Assembly: GCA_020466095.1 (NCBI GenBank)
Contig: CM035808.1
Span: 35,729,502-35,793,501 of the forward strand
Source: Chlorops oryzae
Lineage: Eukaryota > Arthropoda > Insecta > Diptera > Chloropidae
Reading direction: 5' to 3'
Length of the DNA: 64,000 nucleotides
Under the pieces are notes generated by a model. The model was not told the origin of the DNA. It did not search any database and saw only the letters and a list, made by a program, of their open reading frames with translations. Every line of letters starts with the position of its first letter. Within the stretch, counting starts at the first letter, position 1. Both the position numbers and the translations under genes were made by a program. Shown piece after piece: positions 1-14,036 of this stretch.

Positions 1-102
1 TTGGCAGCTTCTTTTCTCCTCCATGAGATAATCAAATTTTGCCTTGATGCTTAAAATTTACCTGACTCTTTCAATTCCCAATATCTCCACATCTCATTTC
101 TG

Positions 103-176
103 CCTGCGACAGGATTTGAACTCCCGCCTTCGGATTGCTAAGTGCAACCGCTATGCACTCCGCCAAACTGAGAGAT
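103..176 (-). repeat. tRNA-like sequence (SINE head remnant)
   Basis: Read on the minus strand, this stretch has a box A-like TGGCGGAGTGC followed about 35 bases later by a box B-like GTTCAAATCC, with an anticodon-arm-like segment between them. The ends do not pair as an acceptor stem, so it is not a functional tRNA gene. It resembles the tRNA-like segment at 14,690 in sharing the core TAGCAATC(C/T)GAAGG, which suggests one tRNA-derived repeat family. No TSD or 3' tail could be defined. Confidence 0.5.
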
Positions 177-843
177 CGAATACATGAAGATTTGATATAT
201 TTTATTAAAGCTCATGAATGTTATCTCAATCAATTGATTTTCAACTAATTGTAGAACATATGTTTTTTCTATCTGACTGCATAAATTCGGATAGGGTAAG
301 TTGGATCACATATTCTCAATTTTCAATTTAAGTGTGAGAAAATTGAAATTTTACATTTGGATAAAGCGCTTAAGTAGAAAAATTCAAATATCTCAACTTA
401 AGCCACTCTTCCATATTGCCAGAGATTATTTTTTATTTAAAACAACCTTAAAAGCAAATAATTAATTCATTTATAGAAAAACAAACAATTGCTTTCAAAA
501 AATGAAGTCATTCGTAGTATCGAAAAGCAAAAATTAATTTTATTCATACTATAGAATAACCAACGTAAAATCTTTGCCTTTCGTACTATTGGAAATTCGT
601 AGAACCGTTAATACGTTCTACTGGACGACCACTGTATTATTATCATCGATTGTCGAAGAAAATGCCATTAAAATGCCAATTAGGATTAAACCACGTCATG
701 CTGAATTCCGAAAGTCCGAATAGAATACAAATACCTTCACTTTATTTGGTTATTTTCTTCAAATGATACAGCAGTGACTCCTGCGTCCAACGCCTATGGC
801 ACTGAGATGGTATCTACCTTTATACAATCATCCTTTTCGGTAT

Positions 844-844
<1 letters not shown>

Positions 845-874
<30 letters not shown>
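845..874. repeat. Homopolymer A(30)
   Basis: An uninterrupted run of about 30 A. It could be the tail of a very old retroposon, but no TSD or body is visible next to it. Length is unreliable in assemblies. Confidence 0.9.
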
Positions 875-876
<2 letters not shown>

Positions 877-2820
877 CATTCACACAAAAACCAACGGAAG
901 TCAGTTAACCATGAATTCTGATTTAACCAAAAATGGTTTCGCGCAATAGAAGGCGCTTTAATCGCCGGTTGAATCCGTGAAACGTTAGGTGACAAACCAC
1001 GATTACGGGAGCAAGCGAAAAAAAGCACAAAGAACCACGACCAATGTGTCGTATGAGTAACGTGCCGTGATAGCAAGCAGCACGTATACGTTCGCTAAAT
1101 GGAGTTCATCCGTCGAAAGCACTACAAACACTCAAGCAAAACATTTAATATCTTGTGGTATGTCGTGCGGCTCGTCAGATGAGAGTACACTGGCCTCAGC
1201 CAAGCAGGCTGAAAAAAGAAGCAGGCCACACACATCCAAGTGCTATACACCATATCGAAAAAATTTGGATATAAAAAAAATTGCGCGGACAAAAAAATCG
1301 CACAGCAGCCGACGGTATTCGTCTGAAATTCGACTACTCTCAGTCTCGTTCCATATTAGAGCGCGTTTCTGCCGAAAACAATGTTCTCTAACCTTTGCTT
1401 TGTGTTTTGTTTTTCAATTTTTATTTTTCATTTCGATCTGGTCGAAAGTCAACCATCAGCTGCGGCATTTTTAAGTAATTTCTATGGCACAGCTACAGGG
1501 GAGTTAATCCGATGGTATTGTGCAAAAAATCGCCAAAAAAAAAAAATTGTCTGCTTCATCGGTTCACTTAAAAAGTTTTTTTGGTTCTATCCTCTTACGT
1601 TGGCGTTTTGTACTTTAACGTTATGTTATACATGTCAGTTTCTTGTAACGCAGCCACGTTGTTCAGTGTCATGCTAACAAGTATTGCGTTTGTGCCATGG
1701 TGTGTGTTGGTCTCTCTTTGAATGGAAATTCTTAATTGATGTAGAAAAAAAAAATGGGATTTTTATACCGATATATGTAATTAGAATTTTAAAAACAACA
1801 TCGCTCGTTTGGAAACATGTTTCCTCAGGATAAAATGCACCAATAAAACATCTAACAAAACGAAATAAATTCACGACTTCTTGCCTTTGAGGAAAAATTA
1901 AATTACCAATTTTTCAATTGGTTTAAGCTGCTCGTAAAATTCTATTCTTGAGTTAAATTGAATTCGAAAGCAATTCACATTCGAGTACAAAGCCTAAAAA
2001 ACGGTAAGTCTCTTGATCTGTTCACCAGAATCAGGAAGATTTCAGGCGTTAATGTGAAATAATCATGACAAACTAGAAAAAGCAAATGCAGCACTGTTGT
2101 CTACCAAAGGACTGCACTGCCAGTAAGGCCGAGCCAACTTAACACAGTAGCCTTCATTCATTCTTAATCGTGTACTCTATGCCGACTGTGGCAAACCAAA
2201 AATGCCAAGTTTTGACTGCAAGAAACGATAGCACAAAAAAACAAAAAAAAAACCTCAGCCTCGAAGCATCCGATTCGGCTGCAATCTCATACTTACGGGC
2301 AAACAGAAAATGCATCTTCAATGCATTTTCCCAATAAAGTGCATCGTGCCATGATGCAGCCACTATGCCGGCACGCACTCATGTCAGTTTTTGTGCCGTA
2401 AAATCATTGCCTTAACTTGTCTTCGTTGCAAACCCTTGCCATCATCATTGGTGTTAATGATGTTGCCACTTTCTAAGCGCCCTTAATGCAGTTTCTCACT
2501 GCCGGCAGCCGTTCGTCTCTGCGGCACTCATCTGAGTGCATTATGGCTCTTCGCTTGCTTGCTGGCCGGTTCGTCTCATTTAACGCCTCTTCATTTTTGG
2601 TATTTTCGAAATCACGTATGCTCTACGGCCTCTAAGCCAACTCGACTTTCCGGTCAATTCGAGGTTTTGCTTGTCACTTGATTTTAGCACCAAGGCAAGT
2701 GTGTTTTCTCCGAACCCATCCATAAGCGGGATCGTGGTCGTTCCTATGGCCGAAATCGTGGTGCCCGTTTTCGAGTCTTTGAGGTCAACCGAGTTGACAA
2801 ACGCCAAACGTTGAAAAGGC

Positions 2821-2862
2821 GTGCCGTGCCTTGCCGTGCCGTGTCGTGCCGTTCCATGTCGT
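2821..2862. repeat. GTGCC-type short tandem repeat
   Basis: Imperfect pentamer repeats (GTGCC, TTGCC, GTGCC, GTGTC, GTGCC, GTTCC) make a GC-rich patch in AT-rich surroundings. No coding function is supported. Confidence 0.7.
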
Positions 2863-5800
2863 TCTGCGAACTCAACGTGTTTTATTGTGTTGCAACGATG
2901 GCAAACTGCAAAACTTCTACAAGCCTCTTAGTCAGTTGCAATAATGTTTTACTTTTCGGCCAGAGACTTCAGCTCATTGTCAGCCTAACGGCTCAGTTAA
3001 ATTTTCTGTGATGCTTCCTTCGTCTCGTAGGCACATTTTTGAACTCTGAATTTTTCGTAGAATGTTTTTTGGAGTTGCACAATTGCTGACTTGGCTGCAG
3101 CGTTTCAGGCAATCTGGCACGCAAACGCTTCGATTTTTACTCTCGCATGGATATTTGTGTTTTTTTTTTCATTTGCCCATGTAGGGACCTTCCTTTACCG
3201 AAGTAGTAAATAAATTGGTTTTTGGAAACCGAATTAATGGCATTCAAAAGTGGCATAATAAAGCTTTTGGAGGAAGTTTTGGGATTTTTAAGGACATTAT
3301 AGGAAATTATTCTGAAGGCTTCTCAGAGTTATTGGTTAAGTCTTAAAATCGAGTCTGGATAGAAAAGTTGAGGACTTGACAACGCAAAAGGTTACTTCGT
3401 TCAACTAAAATATTTCCCTTCGATTAATGAAACATTTCAAACCATCATCAAAAGAGCCAATTAACTCTACACCTTGCAATTGCCTTGTCCAATGCTGCGA
3501 TTTCCCGCGAAGGTTGGGCGAGAGAATTCATTAAACTGTCTACATCATAAAGTGTCGCAATCATGAAAGTGAAATCTGCGTGTGACAACTCATCAGCAAT
3601 GCCCTGTGACTCACATGCAGCAAATGTCCTTCCTTGCCTTCCTCCTTCTATTCAAGACTAATTAAATGCTCTCAATTCTTGAAGGTGTTACCTTAACACC
3701 GCAAAAAGCTTAATTGTCAATGCGGCATTATGAGTTCGGAATGCGTCAAAGCTTTCATCCTCCTTCGAATATGAAACGAAACCTTAGAAAAAAAAGTGAA
3801 AATTTTTGTTTGTAAAAAAAGTCACTCCACCAATATAGTTTTCCTTAAGATGACCTTCATAATAATTGAGTCAACTTAAAGCTCTCATTTTGAAGCTTAA
3901 CATCAAATGGAAAATCCGTAAATGTTCGACTCTGTTTCAAATGAAGCTTTTTCCCATGTTTCAATGCAGAATTACCACTGTGCAATAGTATTGAACGGAA
4001 ATACAGCAAGTTGATTAAGGAAAGGCAGCATTGATTGCAAAAGGTTTCCCTCAGTCGCATGCAGCTTCACTCTTCAGATGCAGCCTGAATGTTCAAGTCA
4101 AGGCAGTTTGGAAGAATATTGGGCATGTTAGAGCAAACGGTCAAATCCAGGCGCACACATTGCTGGCTCTGAGATTTTTGCTCAAATGAATTGCGTTTAG
4201 CCGGAATTGAGTATGAGATGTTGGTGCGAGTACTGCGGCATATGTCTGCGGTTTTGTGCGTTTGCATGGCTCCATCATTGTCTTTTTGTTGTCATTTATG
4301 TTGTTATTGTTGTTGCTACAAGAGAACTTATGTTGACATACCACGTCAGCAATGCAAATACGCCCCAAGAGATGCACTATACAGGAAATTGGGTAGGAAA
4401 TTCTGAGTTTGAGCGGTTACTGAGCTGGGCTGTGTGCCATGATGTGATGTGAGAGGCTATGCGTTGCATCTTCCCGAATTGCATTCATACATAGATTGTC
4501 ACTTGCATTCGACGGAGCTGCTTGCGTTGCTATTGTTATTGCTGTTCCATAGGCGTGTGTTTTGTAGTGCAGTACTTTTGTGTAGCAAAGCCTTAAGGCT
4601 TCGGTATTTGAGAGGCGTCTGCATATACATGTGCCTCAGTGTGTGACACTTTCTCCGGAAATGCAAATTATGTAATGTGTCAAGTAACCGGAAAATTCAT
4701 TTTAATTGCCGAGGAAATGCAATATTGCACTTATCTCTCAAACTTCTAATTCAAGCAATGGTTTCGATGGAGCGGCGCTGGAGGGGGATATTGCAATTAA
4801 GCTTGATCCTGCTGTGTTAAGTTGTTGAAATTTGTGCATGTGATTTCGTTGGATGTGGCCAACTTTGAGGTGTTAATCGTGACGCTTTGATTGCAATAAA
4901 TTATTGTGACTGCATGCTGGGCTGCTGACTGCCGAAGAAAGTAAAAGAAAATTCCCGGAATCCACTTTGGGGATGAGTTTGTCCTTCAGAAAACGCCTGC
5001 TCAAACGTTCTTCAAGCATCCCGATTCAACCACTCGGTCGTTTAGGAAATGATTGATTTGTTTACTCACATTACACTGTGAAATATTTGTTCCCACAAAT
5101 GTCTTGCTTGGATCTTTGCCGCACATCTGGTTGCTGCTTTGATGCGTGTGTCTATTTTGACATTTTATGGCATAATTGAGGCAATGGGACGCCAAAATAT
5201 GTATTGGAGCAATCGGCTGACGTATGATCGGAACACATTTGAGCATGCGGCCCTCTTCGCTAACGCGGAGGATTATTTCATTTCGGCACTCGTTGAGCGT
5301 GTACGGTCTTACGATGAGAGACCACCCGTACTCTATTCCGGCCTTTTGTAGACTAAACGCTCCGCGTCGCGCCTTTAAAACAATTTTATAGCATTTTCGC
5401 ATTTAATTTCTCCCTCGTTTTGTTCTTGTTTTGCTTCTTGACGTTTTTATGCTTTTATAAATATGCAATTTAGTCAACGGGAAAAAAGGTAATCGGACTA
5501 CACTTTCGACGTTTGTTTCTTTTCCCCATTTGTTTATCGTAATTGGATTTTTTAATAGTGATATAGTTCAAATAGGAAAAATCATTGCGAGTGTCAATGG
5601 GAATGCTTCCTTTCGATGTTTTCAAATATGAGAAAGAAAAGCCAAAACAAAACCCACTTTTCTAGTCTTACGGAATTGACTTGTCAATATGAGATATGTA
5701 CCGGTAATTATATCCGAAGAGCTCTCTGCGAAAGGTATGTTTTGTGTACGCATTCAACGTCCAGATTGATTCGAGATAGACACTTTTATTATAAAAGATG

Positions 5801-5989
5801 TTAATTGTTGTTGGCAATCGAAAAAAATTTATTTTTCATAATTTGCCGAGAGACGTGTGGAAAGCCGATGCGATCGATTTCGAACCCAGCTACGAGTTCT
5901 TCATCAGGCATCTTTACCAGCACCTTAGCTACTTTGACGACCTCAAGTTTTCAATTTTTAATTTTTATTTGGGCTGTAGGTCACTCATT

Positions 5990-6520
5990 TTCCACTTTTA
6001 TTATGAAAAATTTATAGAAATGATCACTATCGCCAGGATATTCGATTTAGCCTTGGCGGTCTCATCGCCTGTGTACAGACTTACAGACTCCAAGCTTCTT
6101 CTTATCGAAGGAATTAAGCTTTGATGACGAAGTTTGATACGCGTATTTGTGGAGACATAAGCACGAATTAGCTTGACCGAACCATTTTTAGAACTTTAGG
6201 GTCTGTTATGAAAATCACAAAAGTTTCTCTTACACCTCTGTTCTTTTAAGATATGACTAAATTTTGATTGTGAAAATATCCTAAGGACTTCAATATAGCT
6301 TCCTCAACTTGAAAAAGTGGGCATGGCAATAGGGCGCGTTACGAAAATTGTCTCTTAAATACATAGGTAAACGTATTCCATAAAGTAATGGATCAGAAGT
6401 AGGCATATGAGACTCTTTTATGGTCATAAAAATCTGCTATTAAGATAAGTATGATCTTGGGGTCTGTTTTTAAACAATATACAATTAAATATACATAACT
6501 ATTTTTTTTATATGTGTCGG
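5990..6520 (-). repeat. Dispersed fly repeat, minus-strand copy
   Basis: The reverse complement carries the same ordered landmarks as the copy at 47.5-49.6 kb. These are 'gcccatgcccacttttt', then 'tgtgattttcataacagaccct', then 'taattccttcgataaga', then 'ggctaaatcgaatatcctgg', then 'agtgatcatttctata'. It is diverged and both ends are uncertain. It is one of four copies in the window and an abundant type in fly genomes; I could not assign it to a named family. Confidence 0.6.
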
Positions 6521-9500
6521 GCATCAAAGTCAACGTCTTAACTTTTTCAACTCTTCGAATATCCAAATCTAAAATTTTGTTCCAAGTATTTGAAATTATT
6601 TTAATCAGCAGCGTTGTAGGACAATAAACAGTTTGTTTTACCACTAGAAGGAACCCATTAGTGACTCGAGGCTATTTTCGTTGATCCATTTTAGATCAAG
6701 AAATCACTGCAACTTATTGGTTGTGAAGTGTTGGAACTTACTCTTTCTTTTTGGAGGTCAGTTTTCTTGACAAAAACTAAACTTTATAATTCTTCACCTT
6801 TTGATTTGCGTTCTTAACATATATGAACAAATAAAAGCCTCCTTCTGGAGTATTAGTTGTGTCTAAAACCTTTTGTCGTAGGGCAATGACAACTGTATAA
6901 AATCCAATAAATTCACAAAGCCGGGCTCTTATATTTTTTCCTGATCAAGGATCTATTTCTTATGTATATCGATGTGTAAATAGAAACACGATGAAAAAGC
7001 TGAGAAAAATAAACTATACAATTAGTCGATGGAGTTTCCACGGAATGCCTTGGGCGAAGTAATGCACTTAAGCTTCAATCTTTTAAAATTAACGTCTTCG
7101 ATAACATGATTTTTAAGGATTCGCTATCGCGTTGCGTTTCTTTTCCAGTGATGTTCAAAATCCGTTATTTATCAAAGTCCCACGACCAATTATAAATTGA
7201 TTTAGAATTGATTTCTTTCAATATTTCACAATGAATGCCATTTTTCAGCATTCAATGGACACTAACAGATTTTCGCATTAAATTTAAGGAAATATAAACA
7301 GTTTTTGCACCAATAAAATGACACTGAAAACCTGTTTGCCGACGGCCCTGATTCCATTCTTATTTAATTAATTTATACAGTTTTTGGTCTTATAAATTGA
7401 TCACCTTTTCAATATTCTCCTCCTTTCGCAGCGGTATAGAATTGAATATTCTGAAAGGCATTCGTTGCGTTTCTAGTGTTTCGATGCACCTAACTAAGTG
7501 CTGTTTAAACACACATTTCACCGATAAAGCAACAATTATTGTATGCACAAATATAATTCTCTCAGCGTTATTGAATATCTATTTTGTTGGGCGCTACAGA
7601 AACGCAATCGCCTGACCACATAAGGACACGTTGGCACTTTAAGGTTTACCCGTTCACGATTCAGCGTTCAACTTTCGCCTTTCGTTGTTATTAACCGAAT
7701 TTAAACATTTGCGGTGATGAAAAAATTCTCAAGTGTGTGCGCCGATGATGATGTGTGGAAAATTTGTGTTGATTTTATTTGCCGAAGAGCAACAGCAACA
7801 GCAACAGTCAGCAGCTGCAGCGCCAACGCAAAGCCAAGCAAACCCCAAGCAATACACTCAAAACGCAGCACATATGCTCCACCACGAAATGAAATTGAGT
7901 GATTTTCTGAGTCGAAAATTCGATAGACCGAGTCTGCAAAGCGAAGCGCCACTCATATGAGTGTGAGTGTTAAAACAGGCTAGGTTGTTTTTTGCATCCG
8001 TATCCGTTTTAAATTAAGAACACTCACAGAATTTTGCACTCATTTCAGTTGCACTCAATTTTCATTCAAGTCCTTTCCGAGTGCGCTCTCTTGGGGATTT
8101 TTGTTGATGTTTTGTGTGGATGTCTTTTTTTTTAACCCTTGCAATGTTAGTTGATTTCACACAAAATAACCATCCCCAAAATCGGCTCCAAATGCAGTTC
8201 ATAGCCAATTTATGCAGCTCGCTGAGAGTGTGTGTCTGTGAGTCGCACTTGTGTGCGGTTGGTCAGTTTACACTCAATGAGGGTTTGAAAGTAAGAAAAA
8301 ATAAAACTAAAATTTTTTTCCCATCTTCGTTTTGTTGATTTGAAATTTTTGTCGAAAATTTTAAGCCAAATCAAATTTGATTTTTGTTTGCTGCATTTTT
8401 GATTGCAATTTTCTGCAAATTGACTTTTTTCCTTTTTCGGTTAACCGAGAATTTGTTGGGCTATTTTTTGACTTTGCGCCTATGCCGTTACGGTTACGTG
8501 TGTTCGTTCGAAATGCATTCGTGCTTTTGGGCTGCATCCGATTGCATGCATTTGGGCAACATGCTGAAAATTCTAAACATTATCTCACCAGAAACTAACC
8601 ACGTCTTGTGGTATTGAACTTGTGTGGCCTAATATCGGTAGGCCAGTAAGTTGTTTCACTTCTTTTTGGCTTCGTAGGTGTTGTTTTTGCAGTCTTGGGG
8701 TTTCACGAAAATAAAAGACTTACAAAAGTTTTCGGAGAACAGGAATTCGATAAGCATACATACGTCCAAAAGGATTCGCTAGAAAGTTCATTAAACACAC
8801 GTTCATTGAGATTAAATCTGCACACATAGGAAGGGATAAAGTTCAATTTTTCTTCTTCTTATCGTTGAATAAACTCAGTCTAAGAATACCATAAAGGGAA
8901 ACAATGTGTTAACTTATAGCATTGTTTAATAATATTTTAAGGCACTCTGCTGTCTAGTTTGTTGAATTTACTTTTAGATATTTCAAAGTTATTGAAGTGC
9001 AGACTGTTGAGTGTTATTTTGGGGACATTTTGAGTCAAAAGTACAGCGTTAATAAATATAAAAGTCCCACCGAAGCAAGATTTGACCGACTTTCTAATCA
9101 AAATGGCGTCCGCTTGAAGATAACTTGACCTCAAAATACGAATTGGGGAACCTTTAAGTAACTTAATACATATGTATGTATATTGGAAATGAATTCGTAT
9201 AGAAAAATTCGACAGCTGCGGATAGCGAATCGATGTCTTTTTCAGAAACTTTCTCCTGTTTTGTGAGGAGGTATTTTTCTTTCAAATTTCCTTTTCAAAT
9301 TTTTTGACCCTTTTTTTTTACAACCGACACAACGATTCCACCTTCAGCTTTGACAAAAAAGGAAAGTCTCCCACAGGAAAGGCAATCACGCCTATCAAAC
9401 GGGATTTGGGAAAATTTGGTTCCACTCCGTGGTCACTGTTCCTTTGAGCGGCTCCAGAGTGGAATGTTTTATTTGCGAAAGGTCTTCGTCTTGAGTATTT

Positions 9501-11119
9501 TAATTATACTGAAGTCCAGAGGATACAAAATTCGCGCGCAGGATGGCCACAAATTGGAAAAAATAAATTGGCGTAGCTGAGTCTCGTTCGAATGTCCATG
9601 GCTCGGAATGAGATTCGTTTTGTGCCCGTGGCATCAAAAGAGTTTCTAACTATTGTTCCTGGTAGATTTACTGTTTTTTTCCCTTTGGGAATCCCATCAT
9701 AGGAAAAACAGGTGGAGAACGACCATTTTCAAGTACGGCATACATATCTCAAAAACTAGTGTCGCAAAGCCTTTTAATACGAGCGGTCGAAGTCTTACTG
9801 ACTATAACATCGTCGGCAGTCGAGCGGAGCTACAGACAGGACGAAAAACTTTTGCAATACTTATTATTCAGTTTTATTTTGCATTCGTTATTCACTCCTA
9901 ATTAGTATCAACGAAATTTTTTTAAACTGTAAAAAGACCTTTACGAGTCTGTAGCAAAACGCCTATCAAACTGAACATTTTACTTCATAATTAATGTATG
10001 TATATTTTTATGTCATTTTGACAGGACTCATAAAGAAAATTGTTCTTTTATTTAAGGGTGCTGATCAATTGCACCTGACAGTGGTGTATGGTTAACGACG
10101 CCTCCGAGGAAATATTCACGATATACATACATTTATGCAGTTTCCAAATGACTTCAAGTCCTTCCGAAATAATTTTCTATATTCGTACATGAAGGTTGGT
10201 TAGTGATTAAACTATTTAAAGGTAAAAAAATATTTAGATTTTTAATTTAAAAATAAATGTTTAAACATTGCGAAACTTCATATGAAGAAAACTAATTTTT
10301 ACTGGGACTTAAAACCAATGGAAAAATTCCGTGAAAATATCCAAATAAATGCATTCGAAAAACCATCTGAAATTCTTCGACGAATGCAACCAGAAATTCG
10401 AAAGCATGGAACTAACTAGTTACAATCAAATCCACTGCTGGTTGAAATTGGTTCCATACGTTTGCATTTGTTGAATTACGCTATTAAAAATCGGGCATGA
10501 ATTCGCAAAAACCCTGTGGAAAGAAAATATTGGAATATCTTAAGGATGTCAATTTCGAGACTCCTGCCATTTTTGAACGTTTTTAAGGAGTTGTTTTTCC
10601 TTTCAAGTTAAAAAATGGTTTTCGAATTTATTGAACCTTTATTATTTAAAAACCCCTCGAATTTTTTCTGCTCTTTTTAACATTTATCATCGGAATAAGA
10701 GATAAATGATAGGTCTACAAAGACTGTAAGGTAACATGCGTATTTCTTTTGCGAGGATGCAATCAAAACTTAGGGTAAACATTTTAGGTTCTATAATAGT
10801 GTTGCTGTTATCGTGTTCGCTCTACAATACAATATGGATTGTATGACATCAAAGCCCTCTATGGCATTAACTCAAATAGAAAGAAAACCACGGACCGTAA
10901 CGTATAAAAATGAAAATATTATGATTATTTTCTGATTTTTTTTTTCGTTAGAGAATTAAAATTATCCTGATTTTAATTTTTCAGTCAATGCAAATTGTAG
11001 CGTTATTAAAACAATTAAGGATCGATATTTTAAACAAAAGTTCTTCAGAAAAGGCAATGGGCCCTTACCACTATTAAATTTTCTCTAACGGAAAAATGAA
11101 TCTCAGCGAATAATTCTTA
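6521..11119. other. Non-coding stretch, no gene recognised
   Basis: AT-rich sequence without a supported gene. A CAACAG/CAG-rich patch lies at 7,788-7,830; on the + strand it would read as a short Q-rich peptide, but no exon structure supports that. Frames at 8,377-8,617 and 9,350-9,901 have no recognisable domain. Confidence 0.55.
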
Positions 11120-11301
11120 AGATGCTTCTCCACTTGGCAAGTAATGCGATTTTACTTCCTGAAGACGCAAGTTTTTTTGCTCTAAGACTTTCTATCAAGA
11201 ATAAATTTGCTTGCTAAAAACGTTTTTTGATCAATCACACTTGGAAAGCGAAGGCATAATACTTGTTAAAAGCGCTTTACTTGCCAAGTGGGGAAGCACC
11301 T
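11120..11301. mobile_element. MITE with TTA target duplication (Harbinger-like)
   Basis: The 182-bp element has 25-bp TIRs. The left arm begins AGATGCTTCTCCACTTGG and the right arm, reverse-complemented, begins AGGTGCTTCCCCACTTGG; the full arms differ at two positions. It is flanked by TTA on both sides (11,117-11,119 and 11,302-11,304). A 3-bp TTA/TWA duplication is typical of PIF/Harbinger elements, hence the class call; there is no coding capacity. The MITE at 58,195-58,379 has the same TTA duplication and a similar size but a different TIR. Confidence 0.75.
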
Positions 11302-11304
11302 TTA

Positions 11305-13985
11305 TTTTGTAACGGAAAAAATAATATCAAGGAAAAACTTTGTTCGCTGATAGAAGAATAAAAATCATAACAAAAATCATAGCTAATCATTGACGCCAAA
11401 AACATGGGTCTACTAGGTATATAAGTCCTTGATTTTTTTTTTTTTAATGGTAAATGGAATTCAAAATGAGAATGAAAAAAAGTTTTCCTTTCACGCTAAA
11501 CTCCCGACGGAAAATGTTGAAAAAATGTTCTCCACAAAGGATCTTAAGCTCTTAACATATAAGCGTTTTCCAAAAATTTTCTTTCGTCCAATCAAATGTT
11601 CATAATTTTTGAAATTTTGCTTCCAATCTTCATTAAACTGAGGCATACAAAGCAGATTCTTTCAAAAGCAACTTCGATTGCGATGATTAAAATTAAAAAA
11701 CAAAAAGGAAAAAAAAGCAAATTCATGAATTGCTGAGAGTGCAACCAGAAATCAGCAACCGAATGCGGTCAAGCGGCGGCGGCGATATACAAAGCAAACA
11801 ACACGAGCAGCCGTAACGACATATGACCAGCAACAACAGCAACAATCGCTACAATAATAATAAAAACAACAACAAGAACAACAACACCGAACGAACAACT
11901 GACGCCATACAAAATAAACAAAAAGGACGGCTTCATATGCTCCTGTCACGTTCACCAAGAATAAACAGCGGAATGGAAATTTTCCTGCAAACAAATAAAA
12001 AAAGAGAGCTGGACTACGGAACAATGGCACCGCAGAAGTTATTGCCTTAAAAAAGTAATCGCAGGTGAAGAGCGTTCAAGCATGATTGTTGAGAGAAAAT
12101 TCTTCGCAGAATTTCTTTTTTATAAATCCCCTTGTAGAGGGGGTCGTTCTTCTTGTGGAACAATGCCTTTCACTGATCATCAAAATTGCATTCAAAAGAT
12201 TGTCTCGCGTAATTTCTCTTTGTGTAAATCGTCGAAAATCAGTTTAAAAAAAATGTTGCGAAAAGCAACAGCCATGTGCACATATGCTCATGTGCATGTA
12301 TGAATGTCTGAATAATGATGTATAGAATCGCTGATGCACCGTTTGCGGAAATGCGTTGGCCAGTCGCATGGTTTCCGATTTTTTCCCAACGTCCGAAAGA
12401 ACGAAGAAACGAAGCTTGCGAAAATCGATAAAAAAAATAAATAAAACAAGAAAAACCAAATTCACTGCATTCAGCATTGTGGACCATAAGCGCAGAGCAT
12501 GTCTGGTTAGCATAAATGTACGAATGTTCTGGGAGGAGGGCAGACAGACGGGCGGGCAGCAACGGTGAAAAATTGCGAAAAATACGCGAAAGGCCGCAAA
12601 TTGATTCATACACTCCGCGGAAACTCGCGCACACTCGTTGCTTTTGTGCTTCCGTTTGGCCCAACTTCCGCATTTCCGCAGTCCGTGTTTGTCTTTTTCC
12701 ACCGCACGCGTGCGAGTGATTCTCCGTTTTTATCTTCTTTTTTTATCCCCCAATCTGAAGGTGGCGGCAACTGCTCCAACTCCGACTCCGTACTCCTTCG
12801 TTGCGGCCTTCGTTCCATAGTGTATTACTGACCGAATGCATTGTTGACTTTGTTGATTTTTCGGTTGGACTTCGTGGATAGCATAAAAATGCAAACAACT
12901 GCAGCAATTGCAGGTCAGTTCAGGTCTCCGCTTACCAAAGCGGGTTACACTTGGCTGGCCGGGGTCGTATCACCGGGCTTTCGTTTCTTTTTTCGGGTTC
13001 TTTCTTTGGCATTTTTATTTTAGTTTCGCCTTTACTTTCTTCGTTTTGTTGTTGTTGTTATTGCTATTGTTGTTCTTGTTGTTGTTCTTGTTGTTATTGT
13101 TTCTGCAGTCCGACGATATTACGCACTGCAGTCTCTCGCGTGGAGGACGTGTTGACAGTGTTGTTGCAGCAGGCGTGTTGCCATCTCTGGTCTGGTAGCA
13201 CTTTTTTGTCGTCTTGTTTTCGCCTGATTTTTGAGGCCGACATTGAGGCCACCAATTTGTATTCACTTGTTCAGCTGTTGAACAGCCCGTTTGGTCGCTA
13301 TGTTGTTTTTTGCTCCCTGCACTTTTTTGTGGGTACATGTAAATCGGCACTTTTTCACACGGCTTGTTTTTTGGTCACTTTTGTTTTGCGGCCGGCCAAA
13401 GTTTTTCCTTTTTTCGGTTAGAGCAAGGACGCGGACTGCAATTCGGCACAACAACACATAGTCGCATGGACTTGATGATAAAAGAAACAAATAATATCAT
13501 ATTGTTTGACAAGTCTATTAACACGTCATAAAACGTTCGTGGCATTGCAAAAGGAGGAAGTTTTTTGTTCGTGGTTTTGCTGAAGAGGATTTAAAACAAT
13601 TGGGAAATACCTATTGGCTCGCATGCGTAAAGGTGGGATCAGACTTTTTATTTTAGTTTTTATAGTATAGTTATAGAAAATGCTTAGTTTGATATTGTTA
13701 TTATTATATAAATATAATGGTGATAGGCACACACAAGACCAAAGTCTTTTATAGCGCCAGGCAAGATCAATAATAGTCAACAAAAATTGAATTATAAACG
13801 AAAACCCAATTTCAAATCATGCTTAAACCTAGAGTGACTAACAATACTACGAACATGCATTCACAGAAAAACTCACTACGAAAAATTCCAATTAATGGCA
13901 ATTATTAAACTCGATTCATTGACATTTTAACTGCCACAATTAAAAATTTCAAACAAACTAAAAAATTTGTGAAAAGTTCGTAATA
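11305..13985. other. Non-coding stretch with trinucleotide arrays
   Basis: No gene supported. It contains imperfect CAA/AAT trinucleotides (about 11,829-11,890) and TTG/TTC/TTA trinucleotides (about 13,045-13,105). The second array drives apparent L/C-rich or N/K-rich frames that are artefacts. The segment 12,060-13,420 is less AT-rich than its surroundings and could hold regulatory sequence or an untranslated exon, but nothing seen proves this. Confidence 0.55.
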
Positions 13986-14036
13986 TTAAATTTTAAACAA
14001 ACTGTTGTTTGACTGTTTTGTTATAAGTAGAGCTCG

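Larger units (their letters stand above)
177..5989. other. Non-coding stretch, no gene recognised
   Basis: AT-rich sequence with short open frames that show no recognisable domain, no conserved splice pattern and no codon bias. It includes a 30-base A run (845-874), a GTGCC-type pentamer array (2,821-2,862) and T/GTT-rich patches near 4,280-4,320. The longest frame (5,001-5,402, minus) has no recognisable family and is treated as chance. Confidence 0.6.

Noticed and set aside
5001..5402. 133-codon minus-strand frame
   Set aside because: No domain, no low-complexity bias and no splice context; the length is not exceptional for 64 kb.
5870..5900. Box B-like TTCGAACCC
   Set aside because: No matching box A at tRNA spacing on either strand.
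12239..12702. Overlapping 144- and 152-codon frames on the minus strand
   Set aside because: Two frames overlap almost completely, neither has a recognisable domain, and opposite-strand frames of similar length occur in the same GC-richer patch; this is the pattern of chance frames.
12951..13421. 156-codon plus frame with Cys/Leu-rich centre
   Set aside because: The centre is translated TTG/TTC microsatellite; not a membrane protein.
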